NCBI GenBank assembly: GCA_963834875.1
Contig: CAWIDG010000027.1
Span: 310,001-374,000 of the forward strand
From: DATAGF01 sp963834875
GTDB taxonomy: Bacteria; Actinomycetota; Thermoleophilia; Miltoncostaeales; Miltoncostaeaceae
Length of the DNA: 64,000 nucleotides
Reading direction: 5' to 3'
A program made the position numbers and the translations under genes. The notes beneath the pieces were generated by a model that made no database searches, was not told the DNA's origin, and saw only the letters and a list, made by a program, of their open reading frames with translations. Below, piece after piece: positions 44,929 to 54,653 of this stretch; positions within the stretch are counted from its first letter, which is position 1; every line of letters starts with the position of its first letter.

Positions 44929-47230
44929 CTACCCGGTGACCGGCGGGATGACCCTCCGCTGGGCGATGAAGCGCACCCGCGTGTCGGCGTAAGCGGTGAC
45001 CGTCTCGGCGTTGGTCGCGCTCGCGAAGACCCAGTTGCGCTTGTTGCCGGGGGTGGCACTGGCGAGGACCACCGAGCCGCTGACCGTGCGGCTCGCTCCC
45101 GGCGCCAGCGTCCCGATGTTCCAGGTGGCGCTGCCGCCCGCCACCTGTGCCTTGGACGTGCTCCGGAGACTGCCGCGGCGGAGCACGACCGAGCCGGGTG
45201 GGACGTCACGCAGTTGGACGTTCTCCGCCGGGATCGGGCCCACGTTGGTGACGGTCAGCGAGAAGGAGATGCGCTCTGCGGCGCGGGCCGTCGGGGAGAT
45301 CGTCTTCTCGACCTCGAGCTGAGTGGACGGCGGCGGCGGGGCCGGCCAGCGTCCGGCAGACCGTGGGGTCGGCGGCGGCGGCGTGTCGTTGCGCGTGTTG
45401 CGGAAGGTGCAGACCATCGAGCTCGCCGCCAGTGACGGCGATCGTCGCCGTCGCGCCGGCGACCGTTCCGGCCGGGGTGCTGCAGGTCGCGCCCGTCAGC
45501 GACCAGTTGGCCGGCACGGACTCGGTCACGCTGTAGTTGCCCGGCGCGAGCTTGGTGAAGGTGCGCGAGGACGATCCGCCCGTGCCGTTGTCCACGAGCG
45601 AGAAGGAGCCCAGCGGGCCCGAGCCCGTGAAGTCGAACGCCTGCGAGCCCGTGGGCGTGGCCTGCTTCTCGATCTCGATCGTTCCCGGCAGGATCTGGTT
45701 GACGCACCGTGCACTTGGCGTACTGGTTGGGGCCGATCTCCCGGTCTTGATCGGCCCGGGTGTGGTCCTGCTGGTGGTCCTGCGCGTCGCCACGCCGAGG
45801 TTGAAGACCTTGCACTCGGAGCTCGACGAACTTGTAGCCGTCCTTGACCTGCTCAGAGGCCGTGAACGTGCTTGTCGCCGTGGGGTCGGTTGGCTTCCAC
45901 TGGAAGCGGCGACGCCGTCCTTGTCGGTGGTCTGCGCACCGTCACCCGTCATCGGGCGGCGGCCCCGGAGCGACCCACGTGTAGCTGCCCGGCGTGGTCG
46001 TGACGTTGCCGCGTGAAGGTCCAGCCCTGGTCGCGAACGGGTTTTCCGTCGCCCTCGTCCACCAGCTTCGTGATCGTCACCGATCCCTTGCACATCTGGG
46101 TGGCGAACTCCTTCAGCGCCTCTTCCAGGTCGTCCGAAGTTGGTCACGAGGGTGTAGTCGGCCTTGCCGAACGCCACCTCGGGGTACTTCTGGGTGCCCG
46201 ACACCGCCGTCAGGCGGGCTTCGCTCTGTGGGTTGTTCACAGCGGCGCCGACGCCGAGGGCGAAGACGTGGCTGTCGAAATCCTTGGGGTCCTTGGGGGA
46301 CACGGCCGGTTTCTTGACCAGGTCGGCCTGGGTGACCGAGCGCCTCATGACGGTCGACGTTGCCGTCGGGCTCAGATGGGTCGTCCCGCCCGCCCTGGTT
46401 GATCGTGTTGGGGTCCCCGTCGGTGATGAAGACACCAGGTCGGCGACGGGTCCTCCGGCCTTGCGTTGGCCTCGACGGCGCGCTTGAACGCGTCCTCCCA
46501 GTTCGTCGTGCCGTTCGCGTCATACGAGTTGAGGTACGTCTCGAAGAGGCCGGTGTCGGCGATGTTGGCGGTGGTGACGAGCGTGTACTGGACCGCGAGT
46601 GCTCGCCGTCGCGTCGAAGTCGACGATCGCCACCTGCGAGCCCGTCCCCTGCGAGCGCCTGAGGAATCCCCTGGCGGCGTCCGTCACGTTCTGGCGTTGT
46701 TCCCGATCGAGCCGGACTGTCGAGGATCAGCATCACGTTGACCCCGCAGCGCGCCGGCAGGTCCGGGTTCGCCGCCGGTGCGGTCACGCTCAGCCCCCGG
46801 GTGAGAGTGAACCCGGGGACCTGGTCGCGATGCAGTCGCTGCTGTCGTCGCTCACGTGCGAAGAACGTGACGTCGTAGTCGCCCGGCGGGCCGGGCGCCG
46901 TCACGTTGAAGCTCGCCGTCGGGGTGCTACCGTCGGGGCCGCCGAATCAGTTCTCGGTGTTGACGCAACGGGTCGTGACAACGTTGGAGGCGACGTTGCG
47001 GAAGTCCACCTGCGTCCTGTTCCAGCTCTCGCCGGGCGGACCAGTCACCGTCGCCGTGGCGGGCAGGACGCTGCCGGCCGGACTCGAGGTGCTCGTAACG
47101 TCGGCGTCGCGTCCTCGAGCGTCGCCCCGGTGATCGTCGCGCCCGGGGCCACGCCCTGCCACGCCGCGAGCGCGGCGACGAGGGCCACGAGGGCGAGAAC
47201 CACCCGGGTCCGGCGGGCAAGGGAGGGCAT
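44929..47230 (-). CDS. Secreted VWA/SpaA-like/DUF11 surface protein, array member 4 (frameshifted)
   Basis: About 765 residues from ATG 47230 over ten or so frame changes. The signal peptide is RRTRVVLALVALVAALAAWQ. Then come a beta-rich head (SSPAGSVLPATATVTGPPGE), VWA (CGVNVMLILD, then the DxSxS region in shifted frame; later HVFALGVGAAVNNPQSEARL), a VTITKLVDEGDG segment, and a prealbumin/SpaA-like domain (FDFTGSGPLGSFSLVDNGTG, KLAPGNYSVTESVPANWSLT). The DUF11 repeat (RISFSLTVTNVGPIPAENVQ, ASATPGNKRNWVFASATNAE) closes the protein with YADTRVRFIAQRRVIPPVTG. It is the longest and probably the founding member of the array. It lies 80 bases downstream of the aldehyde dehydrogenase gene. Confidence 0.65.
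45205..45276. repeat. Near-identical 72-base segment, copy in array member 4
   Basis: Partner of 43073-43144; see that entry. A second shared block is the C-terminal tail DNA: CCGGTGACCGGCGGGATGAC near 44934 recurs with few changes near 42804 and, more diverged, near 41018. Confidence 0.8.
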
Positions 47231-47309
47231 CGGCGGGAACGTAACCGATGACACGAGCGAGCGCCACCCCACTGGGTGAAACCGCTATTGCATGCCGTTG
47301 GGCGGCCGC

Positions 47310-48743
47310 TCAGCCGAGGCTGATCATCACGTGCTTGAGCTCGGTGTAGTGCTCCAGGGAGTGGGCGGACATGTCCTTGCCCATGCCCGACTGCTTGAAG
47401 CCGCCGTGGGGCATCTCGGCGACCAGGGGGCCGTGGTCGTTCACCCAGACCGTGCCGAACCGCAGGGCGTTGGCGACGCGGTGCGCGCGGCCGACGTCGC
47501 CGGTCCAGACCGAGGCCGACAGGCCGTAGTCGACGCCGTTGGCCCAGGCGATCGCCTCGTCCTCGTCGGAGAAGCGCTGGACCGTCACGACCGGCCCGAA
47601 GACCTCCCGCTGGGCGATCTCCGAGTCCTGCTCGACGTCCGCCACGACGCTCGGCCGGTAGTAGAAGCCCGGCCCGTCGCCCGGCTCGCCGCCGGTCACC
47701 ACCTTCGCCCCGTCGCCGACGGCGCGGTCCACGAACCCGGCCACGCGCTCGCGCTGGTCGGCCGAGATCAGCGGCCCGAGCTCGGTGGCCTCGTCGGCCG
47801 GGCTGCCCATGACGAGGCTGGAGGCGGCCTCCGCGATGCCGTTGACCACGTCGCCGTAGACGCCGGGCCCGGCGATCACGCGCGTCGAGGCCGTGCAGTC
47901 CTGGCCGGCGTTGAAGTAGCCGAACAGCTTCACGGCGGCGACGGCCGCGTCGAGGTCGGCGTCGTCGAAGACCACCACCGGGGCCTTGCCGCCCAGCTCC
48001 AGGTGCACCCGCTTGAGCGAGTCGGCGGCGGCGCGCATGACCGCCTTTCCGGTGCCGACCTCGCCGGTGAGCGAGACGATCGCGACCTCGGGATGGCCCG
48101 AGAGCGCCGCGCCGGCGCTCTCGCCCTGGCCGGTGACCACGTTGAGCACGCCGGGCGGCAGCAGGTCGGCCGCCAGCTCGGCCAGCCGCAGGGCGGTGAG
48201 CGGCGTGAGCTCGGACGGCTTCAGCACCACCGTGTTGCCGGCCGCCAGCGCGGGCCCGATCTTCCAGATCGCCATCATCAGCGGGTAGTTCCACGGCGCG
48301 ATCGACGCCACCACGCCGAGCGGCTCGCGGCGCAGGATCGAGGTGTAGCCGGCCATGTACTCGCCGCTGGCCTGCGCCGTCGCCGTGCGGGCCGCGCCGG
48401 CGAAGAAGCGCAGGTTGTCGATGTCGAACTCGATCTCCTCCGGGACGGCGGCGATCGGCTTGCCGACGTTGCGGCTCTCGAGGGCCACGAGCTCGTCGGC
48501 CTGCTCCTCCATCCGGTCGGCCAGCCGCCAGAGGGCCGTCGCCCGCTCCGCGGGGGTCGTCGCCGCCCAGGCCGGGAAGGCGGCGGCCGCCGCCTCCACC
48601 GCCCGGTCGACGTCGGCCGGCGACGAGGACGCCACCTCGGCGATCGTCTCGCCCGTCGCGGGGTCGAGCACCGCGTCGACGGCGCCGTCGGCGCCCTCCC
48701 GCCACTCGCCGCCGATGAAGTTCCCCCGGGTCTCGGTGGTCAC
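47310..48743 (-). CDS. Aldehyde dehydrogenase, aminobutyraldehyde-dehydrogenase-like
   Basis: 477 residues from GTG 48743; a longer open frame adds only low-complexity residues. NAD-binding and catalytic motifs are intact: PWNYPLMMAIWKIGPALAAG, SLTGEVGTGKAVM, the general base in HLELGGKAPVVVF and the nucleophile in FNAGQDCTAS. The sequence style (YMAGYTSILRREPLGVVASI) is that of gamma-aminobutyraldehyde dehydrogenases (PatD/PuuC/KauB group). It would oxidise an aminoaldehyde to the amino acid, which fits the class III aminotransferase encoded at 53275. It is divergent from the Fe-S/FAD operon across a 143-base gap. Confidence 0.85.
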   Translation of the reverse strand: MTTETRGNFIGGEWREGADGAVDAVLDPATGETIAEVASSSPADVDRAVEAAAAAFPAWAATTPAERATALWRLADRMEEQADELVALESRNVGKPIAAVPEEIEFDIDNLRFFAGAARTATAQASGEYMAGYTSILRREPLGVVASIAPWNYPLMMAIWKIGPALAAGNTVVLKPSELTPLTALRLAELAADLLPPGVLNVVTGQGESAGAALSGHPEVAIVSLTGEVGTGKAVMRAAADSLKRVHLELGGKAPVVVFDDADLDAAVAAVKLFGYFNAGQDCTASTRVIAGPGVYGDVVNGIAEAASSLVMGSPADEATELGPLISADQRERVAGFVDRAVGDGAKVVTGGEPGDGPGFYYRPSVVADVEQDSEIAQREVFGPVVTVQRFSDEDEAIAWANGVDYGLSASVWTGDVGRAHRVANALRFGTVWVNDHGPLVAEMPHGGFKQSGMGKDMSAHSLEHYTELKHVMISLG

Positions 48744-48886
48744 GGCCCGCCCCCTCGCGTCGACGCCTGGGCGCCTATCCTGGCGCCGCGCCGCACCGGC
48801 TGGCAAGCGCCGCCCCTCCGGAGGTCGACAGCGGTTCGCCCGCTCATTTATGTTGGCCCCACTGCCCTGCGGCGGGAGGGGGCGTC

Positions 48887-50125
48887 ATGGAAGGTGGGGC
48901 GTCGCGGGAGGAGCCGCCCGACGGGGGCCTGACGGAGGCCTTCGTGGAGCGGTGGCGGAGCGCCGCCTACAACTGCTTCAGCTCGGGGCACAAGTTCTGC
49001 CGCGAGGTGTGCCCCGTGATGCAGGTCACGCGCGACGAGGCGCACACGCCCACGGCCTTCCACGCGAACGTGGTGGGCATGGAGCAGGGCATGCTCGGGG
49101 TCGAGGACGTCGCCCGCGACTACGTCCACTGCACCCAGTGCGGGGCCTGCGAGCTGCGCTGCCCGAACACCCTCTTCACCGGGGACTTCTACCGCTTCCG
49201 CACGCGCACGGTGGACCTGGTGAAGGCGATGCGCGGGCTGGCGGTCGACGCCGGGATCCACCAGCCGGGCTGGCAGGAGTGGAACCGGCTCACGGACGAG
49301 CGGCGCCACGAGCCGGTGCTGAACGGCACGCCGGTGGACCAGGCCCACGTCGCCGACTGGGCGCAGGGGCTCGATCTGCCCGTGGGCGGCGAGACCGTGC
49401 TCTTCTGCGACTGCGAGGCCGCCTTCCACCGCACCTCCATGCCGCGCGCGCTCGCCCGCATCCTGGCGGCCGCCGGCGTGGAGTTCGGCCTCATGCGCGA
49501 GCAGTGGTGCTGCGGCGGCCCGGCGGCCGAGATGGGCTACGTGGAGCAGGCGCGGCGCTTCGCCGAGCACAACGTCGCCGACTGGCGCGCGAGCGGCACC
49601 AGGCGGATCATCGTCATCGACCCCCACGACTACATCTCCTTCACCGAGGACTACCCCCGGTTCTTCGGCGACGACCTCGACTTCGAGTTCGTGCTGGCGG
49701 TGGAGCTGGTGGCCGAGCTCGTGCGCGAGGGGCGGCTGGCGCTGACGGTGCCGATCGACCGGGTCGTGACCTACCACGACGCCTGCCGGCTCAACAAGCG
49801 CAAGGGCATCCACGCGGCGCCCCGGGAGATCCTCCGGGCGATCCCGGGCCTGACCTTCAGGGACGTGGACCACGTCACCCAGTGGTCCTACTGCTCCGGG
49901 GCCGGGGCCGGGCTCGGCATCGAGCGGCCCGACCTCACCGCCGAGATCAGCCGCAGGCGCCTGGAGCGCGCCGCGGCCCTCGAGGTGGACACGCTGGTGA
50001 GCGCGTGCGTCTGGTCCGAGCGGCCCCTGTCCGAGGCCGGCGCCGGGCGCGCCGAGCCGATCGCCGTGATGGACCTGATGGAGCTCGTCGCCGAGTCGGC
50101 GGGCCTGGGCGAGGAGTCCCCGTGA
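48887..50125 (+). CDS. (Fe-S)-binding heterodisulfide-reductase-like subunit
   Basis: 412 residues with two [4Fe-4S] clusters near the N-terminus, the first CFSSGHKFCREVCP and the second the classic CTQCGACELRCPN. Two C-terminal cysteine-rich (CCG) domains follow. The first is intact (EQWCCGGPAAEMGY) with an upstream CDCEAAFH. The second is degenerate, with YCSGAGAG where CCGxGG is expected. Proteins of this GlpC/LutA/HdrD type pass electrons from a flavin oxidase to quinones. The stop overlaps the FAD oxidase start (GTGA), so the two form one complex, in the style of glycolate or D-lactate oxidase systems. Confidence 0.85.
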   Translation: MEGGASREEPPDGGLTEAFVERWRSAAYNCFSSGHKFCREVCPVMQVTRDEAHTPTAFHANVVGMEQGMLGVEDVARDYVHCTQCGACELRCPNTLFTGDFYRFRTRTVDLVKAMRGLAVDAGIHQPGWQEWNRLTDERRHEPVLNGTPVDQAHVADWAQGLDLPVGGETVLFCDCEAAFHRTSMPRALARILAAAGVEFGLMREQWCCGGPAAEMGYVEQARRFAEHNVADWRASGTRRIIVIDPHDYISFTEDYPRFFGDDLDFEFVLAVELVAELVREGRLALTVPIDRVVTYHDACRLNKRKGIHAAPREILRAIPGLTFRDVDHVTQWSYCSGAGAGLGIERPDLTAEISRRRLERAAALEVDTLVSACVWSERPLSEAGAGRAEPIAVMDLMELVAESAGLGEESP

Positions 50126-51630
50126 GCGCGGTCGCGCTCTCCGACTCGGTCCTGGACGAGCTGGTCGGGATCGTCGGGGCCGAGGGGGTCTTCGCCGGCA
50201 TCTCGGCGCGGATCAACCGGGCCCGCGTCCCCGCGCCGTTCCCGGTGCACCGCTGGAGGGAGCACGTCCCGGACGTCGTGGTGCTGCCCACGACCGCCGA
50301 GCAGGTCTCGGAGGTGGTGAAGCTGGCCAACCGCCGCCGCATCCCCGTGGTGCCGCGGGCCGGCGGGACGGGCCTCACCGACGGCGCCGTGCCGCTGCGG
50401 GGCGGGATCCTCGTGGACGTCAAGCTGATGAACAAGATCGTCGAGATCGACGTCGAGGACCGCACCGTCACGGTGCAGCCCGGCATCAACATGCTGAAGC
50501 TCTCCGAGGAGCTGCGGCCGCTCGGCTTCATCTATCCCGACGACCCGGCCTCGTACCCCTGCTCCCTGGTGGGCGGGCGCATCGGCACCAACGGCTGGTC
50601 GCTGATCGGCGGGCGCTACGGCCACACCCGCGACCTGGTCATCAGCTTCCAGATGGTGCTGCCCACCGGAGAGATCATCGAGGTCGGCGACGGCGGCGGG
50701 CGCAAGATCCGCAAGTCGTCGAGCGGCTACCAGCTCAAGCACCTCTTCATGGGCCACCAGGGGACGCTCGGCATCGTCACCGAGGCCACGCTCGAGCTGG
50801 TGACGCGCCCCGAGGCCGAGTTCGCCGCCTTCTTCTCCTACCCCGACTACGAGACCGCCTGGCGCTCCACGGGGGCCCTCGCGCGCTCGGGGCTCGCCAC
50901 GCTGGCCGGCGTCGTGCTCTTCGACGAGTGGAAGATCGACTACCTGCGCCGCGACGACGAGGCCTACATCCCCCAGCCGCCGGAGGTGAGGGCGGTGGTC
51001 GCGGCGGCGATGTACGGGGCCGCCGACGAGGTGCGGCCCGCCGCGAAGCGCCTGCTGAAGATCGGCCTGGAGAGCGGCGGCGCATACCTGGGCGACGAGA
51101 TCTCCCAGGGCGACTGGGCCTCGCGGCACGACCGCTACGCCACGCCGCTGCACGGCCGCGTGCGCAGCGGCCAGGTGGTGCCGATGAGCTGGCACTGCGA
51201 GGACGCGTCGATCAACTTCAGCGCCCTCCCGGCGGTGCGGGAGGAGTGGCACGCCATCGTCGAGGGCCTGCGCGAGCGCCACGACATGTTCGACGACTGG
51301 GGCATGTTCGCGTACACGAACGGGGCCTACAAACCCTGGGGCGACTACCTCACCGAGATCGACGTGGGCATCTGGGAGGAGCGCTGGGACGAGGACTCCT
51401 GGGCGGCGTGGGTCGAGGCCAAGCGCGAGATCGCGGCCGTCGCGCTGCGCCACGGGGGATCCATCACCGCGTGCCACGGGTCCTGCCGCGAGGGCGAGGT
51501 TGACCTGGTCCCGCTGGAGCTCGGGGGCGGGTTCGACGTGATGAAGAAGATCAAGCGCGCGCTCGACCCCAACAACGTCATGAACCCCGGCAAGTACCTG
51601 CTCGACCAGGCGTACGAGGAGGACGCGTGA
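50122..51630 (+). CDS. FAD-binding oxidase, GlcD/D-lactate-dehydrogenase type
   Basis: 502 residues from GTG 50122. The PCMH-type FAD domain has VVVLPTTAEQVSEVVKLANR, VVPRAGGTGLTDGAVPLRGG and DDPASYPCSLVGGRIGTNGW; the C-terminal cap has GSITACHGSCREGE and ends with LDPNNVMNPGKYL, the family's hallmark closing. Members oxidise 2-hydroxy acids or related compounds and hand electrons to an Fe-S partner, encoded just upstream. In the cap the usual HxH-type metal site appears as WHCEDASIN and CHGSC, richer in cysteine than usual. The stop overlaps the next small gene. Confidence 0.88.
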   Translation: MSAVALSDSVLDELVGIVGAEGVFAGISARINRARVPAPFPVHRWREHVPDVVVLPTTAEQVSEVVKLANRRRIPVVPRAGGTGLTDGAVPLRGGILVDVKLMNKIVEIDVEDRTVTVQPGINMLKLSEELRPLGFIYPDDPASYPCSLVGGRIGTNGWSLIGGRYGHTRDLVISFQMVLPTGEIIEVGDGGGRKIRKSSSGYQLKHLFMGHQGTLGIVTEATLELVTRPEAEFAAFFSYPDYETAWRSTGALARSGLATLAGVVLFDEWKIDYLRRDDEAYIPQPPEVRAVVAAAMYGAADEVRPAAKRLLKIGLESGGAYLGDEISQGDWASRHDRYATPLHGRVRSGQVVPMSWHCEDASINFSALPAVREEWHAIVEGLRERHDMFDDWGMFAYTNGAYKPWGDYLTEIDVGIWEERWDEDSWAAWVEAKREIAAVALRHGGSITACHGSCREGEVDLVPLELGGGFDVMKKIKRALDPNNVMNPGKYLLDQAYEEDA

Positions 51631-51887
51631 TCGGCTTCCGCCTGGCGGCGCAGCGCCCGCCCGAGGAGCGGCGGGTGACCGACGTCGTCGTCATGCGCTT
51701 CGACCACGTCTACGAGGTCGATCCCGCGCTCATGACCGAGCACGTCCGTCAGCAGGAGATCCCGGCCTGGGACACCAGGCGGATCGTGGACAGCCGCTGG
51801 GAGCACCTCGCCTGGATGCACGACCACTTCGCCGACTCGGTGGTCTCCGGCGAGGAGCTCATCAAGGAGCTCGAGGCCGAGGGGTAG
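51627..51887 (+). CDS. Small protein coupled to the FAD oxidase (86 aa)
   Basis: 86 residues from GTG 51627, overlapping the oxidase stop by four bases. It is acidic with His and Trp clusters (WDTRRIVDSRWEHLAWMHDH). It has no signal peptide or membrane helix and no recognised domain. Tight coupling suggests a third subunit or an assembly factor of the Fe-S/FAD oxidase. A ligand role for the His/Asp-rich C-terminal half is speculation. Confidence 0.65.
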   Translation: MIGFRLAAQRPPEERRVTDVVVMRFDHVYEVDPALMTEHVRQQEIPAWDTRRIVDSRWEHLAWMHDHFADSVVSGEELIKELEAEG

Positions 51888-51914
51888 GCCCGAGCGACAA
51901 TCGGAGGTGGCGGG

Positions 51915-52960
51915 ATGAAGTTCAGCTACGTGACGCTCCCCGACTATCCGCTCGCGGACTCGATCGAGATGATCAAGACCGCGGACGAGCTGGGGTTCTA
52001 CGCGTGCTACTCGGTCGATGAGACCTGGCACAAGGACATGTACGTCCTCTTCGCCGCCGCGGCGGACAAGACGAAGAACATCCGCTTCGGCCCCAACCTC
52101 GCGCCGATCGGCCTGCAGGGAGCCGACGCTGATCTGCCAGGCGCTCGCCACGCTCGACGAGCTCACCGGCGGGCGCGTGGAGTGCGTCTACTCGATCGGG
52201 AACTTCGGCCTCCTGGCCCAGTACGGCAAGGACTGGACGCAGCATCGAACTCGTCTCGCGCGTCAAGGAGGCGCACCACGTGATGCGCACGTTCCTCGAC
52301 GAAGGGGCGATCACCTTCGACGGCGAGTACTACAAGTACGCCGGGCTGTTCACGTTCGCTCGTCCGGTGCAGAAGCGCCTGCCGATCATCATCGGCGCCA
52401 TGCGCGGTCCGAAGTCGTTCGAGCTGGCCGGCGAGGTGTCCGACGGCGTCCACCACGCCCTGAGCTACTCGAAGGAGGCCTACGAGTACCTCGTGGAGCA
52501 CACGGCGGCGGGCGCCAAGAAGGCCGGCCGCGACGTCGGCGACCTCGACATCGGCGTCTGGACTGGCTTCACCGTCGGGCCCGACTCGGCCGAGGCAAAG
52601 CGCGCGGCTCGGCAGCCTGTGGTGCTTCTACGTCTCGGCGATGCCGCGCGAGCAGATCGAGCGCCACGGGATCGACTCCGACAGCCTGCCCCGGTCCTGG
52701 CGGCGATGGGCGCGGGCGACATCCGGGTGCCCTCGACGCCCTGCCGGACGGGGTGGCCGACCAGCTCTCGGTCGCCGGGTACCCCGGACGAGTGCGTCGC
52801 GAAGATCCGCAGGATCGCCGACACCGGCGTCAACCACATGATCCTCTGCGTGACGGACCCGATCCTCGTGAAGACCTTCACGGGCCGCGACATGGACGTC
52901 CCCGACGTCCAGGGCCAGCTCAAGATGATCGCCGACAAGATCATGCCGGCCTTCAACTGA
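51915..52960 (+). CDS. LLM-class flavin/F420-dependent oxidoreductase (frameshifted)
   Basis: About 345 residues over four or more frame changes (near 52118, 52240, 52612 and 52725-52780). The TIM-barrel start MKFSYVTLPDYPLADSIEMI and ADELGFYACYSVDETW are typical of luciferase-like monooxygenases and F420-dependent methylene-H4MPT-reductase relatives. Later blocks are FGPNLAPIG, TLDELTGGRVECVYSIGN, RPVQKRLPIIIGAMRGPKSF, AGEVSDGVHHALSY and CVTDPILVKTF. The DELTGGR and IIIGAMRGPK style favours F420 over FMN. AGGTGG-type ribosome site before ATG 51915. It continues the Fe-S/FAD operon. Confidence 0.75.
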
Positions 52961-52989
52961 CCCGCGGCACCTTCGGAAAGGAGCTGAAC

Positions 52990-53271
52990 ATGGCCATCGG
53001 CGTCATCTGGAGCCCGCCGATCGACGCCGCCACCTACGACGCGATCAAGGAGCGCGTGATGCAGGCGGCCGTGGACCGGGGCAGCCGCTTCCACGCCGCC
53101 GGCGAGTCGCCGTCTGGCTGGCGCATCATCGAGGTCTGGGACTCCCGGGAGGGGCTCGAGGCCTTCATGCGCGACAGCCTCGAACCCGCGGTCCAGGAGG
53201 TCAGCGGGGGCCAGGCACCGCCGATGGAGGAGCCGGAGGTCTTCGAGGTGTACTTCGAGGCGGCGCCGTAG
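52990..53271 (+). CDS. Small dimeric alpha/beta-barrel-like protein (93 aa)
   Basis: 93 residues, ATG 52990 preceded by AAAGGAG. The pattern IGVIWSPPIDAATYDAIKER, FHAAGESPSGWRIIEVWDSR and LEAFMRDSLEPAV is that of single-domain ferredoxin-like (ABM/EthD-like) proteins that dimerise into an eight-stranded barrel. Actinobacteria often place such proteins beside oxidoreductases. No metal-binding residues stand out. It is the last gene of the plus-strand operon. Confidence 0.7.
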   Translation: MAIGVIWSPPIDAATYDAIKERVMQAAVDRGSRFHAAGESPSGWRIIEVWDSREGLEAFMRDSLEPAVQEVSGGQAPPMEEPEVFEVYFEAAP

Positions 53272-53274
53272 CCG

Positions 53275-54640
53275 TCAGGTGCAGCCGTACGCGGCCGATG
53301 CCTCCTCGAGCACCGGCCGCAGCACCGCCCCGATCTCCTCGAACTCCTCCGGGCCGGCGATGCAGGGCGGCGCGATCTGGATGGCCGGCGCGCCCCGGTT
53401 GTCGGCGCGCGAGATCAGCCCGCGCTGGAACATCGCCGGCGTCAGCTCGGCGCAGAGCCGGTCGGCGTCGGCCTTGGGGAAGCGCCCCTTGGTGGCCTGG
53501 TCCACCACCAGCTCGATGCCCCTGGAAGTAGCCGGCGCCGCGCACGTCGCCGACGATCGGGATGTCGCGCAGGCCCTCGAGCGTCTCGCGCAGCAGGGGC
53601 TCGTTCGCGCGCACGTTGTCGTTGACGCTCTCGCGCTCCATGGCGTCGATGGTCGCCAGGGCGATCGCGCAGCTCATCGGGTGGCCGCCGAAGGTGAACC
53701 CGTGCATGAACGGCGGCCCGCCGTCGCTGAAGGGCTCCGCGACCCGGTCCGAGACGATCACCGCCCCCATGGCGGCGTACGCGCCGGCGAGGCCCTTCGC
53801 GGTCGTGATCAGGTCCGGCCGGTAGTCGTAGCGCTGGGAGCCGAACCACTCGCCGATGCGGCCCCAGGAGCAGATGACCTCGTCGGAGATCAGCAGCACG
53901 TCGTGCTCGTCGCAGATCTCCCGCACGCGCTCGAAGTAGCCCGGGGGCGCGGGGATGCACCCGCCGCCGTTCTGGACCGGCTCGATGATCACCGCGGCCA
54001 CCGTGTCCGGCCCCTCGAACAGGATCCGCTCCTCGATCGCCTCGGCGTACTCGTCGGGGGAGTGGCCCTCGGGCAGGCGGTAGACGTTGGTCGCCGGGAC
54101 GTGGCAGGCGCCCGGGGCCATCGGCTCGTAGGCCTCGCGGAGGAAGGTGAGGCCGGTGGCCGCCATGGCCCCGTAGGTGGTCCCGTGGTACGACATCGTG
54201 CGCGCGATGAACTTGGTCTTGGTGGGCGTGCCCGCCAGGCGGTGGTAGTGGCGCACGAGCTTCAGCGCCGAGTCGACCGACTCGCTCCCGCCGCTGGTGA
54301 GGAACACGCGGTCGAGGCCCTCCGGCGCGAGCCCGGCGATCCGGCTCGCCAGCTCGATCGAGCGCGGGTGCGGGTAGGCCCAGGTCGTGAAGAACCCGAG
54401 CTCCTTGGCCTGGTCGGCCCCGGCCTGCGCGATGTCCGCCCGCCCGTGGCCGATGTTGTTGCAGAAGAGCGCGGACAGGCCGTCGAGGTAGCGGTTGCCG
54501 CGGTCGTCCCAGACGTGGCAGCCCTCGCCGCGCACGATGATCGGGACCTCGCGGTCCACGCTCGCGGGCGCGAAGTGCCGCCACAGATGAGCCCTTGCCT
54601 GCTCATGCAACCACTCGCGATCGTGGGGCGCCGTCGCCAC
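53275..54640 (-). CDS. Class III (omega) aminotransferase, putrescine/beta-alanine-pyruvate type (frameshifted)
   Basis: About 455 residues; one shift near 53522. Landmarks: YLDGLSALFCNNIGHGRADI, FLTSGGSESVDSALKLVRHY, SYHGTTYGAMAATG, VAAVIIEPVQNGGGCIPAPP, LLISDEVICSWGRIGEWFGS with the pyridine-ring aspartate, and ITTAKGLAGAYAAMGAVIVS with the Schiff-base lysine. The GRIGEWFG block is that of SpuC-like omega-transaminases acting on putrescine or similar amines with pyruvate as acceptor. Together with the aminobutyraldehyde dehydrogenase on the same strand this would give putrescine to GABA. GTG 54640 or 54649 are equally good starts. Confidence 0.82.
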
Positions 54641-54653
54641 GGGCGCCACGCTA

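Noticed and set aside
44929..44960. IPPVTG as a standard sortase (LPXTG) signal
   Set aside because: The protein ends immediately after the motif, with no hydrophobic helix or basic tail, and no sortase gene is in the window.
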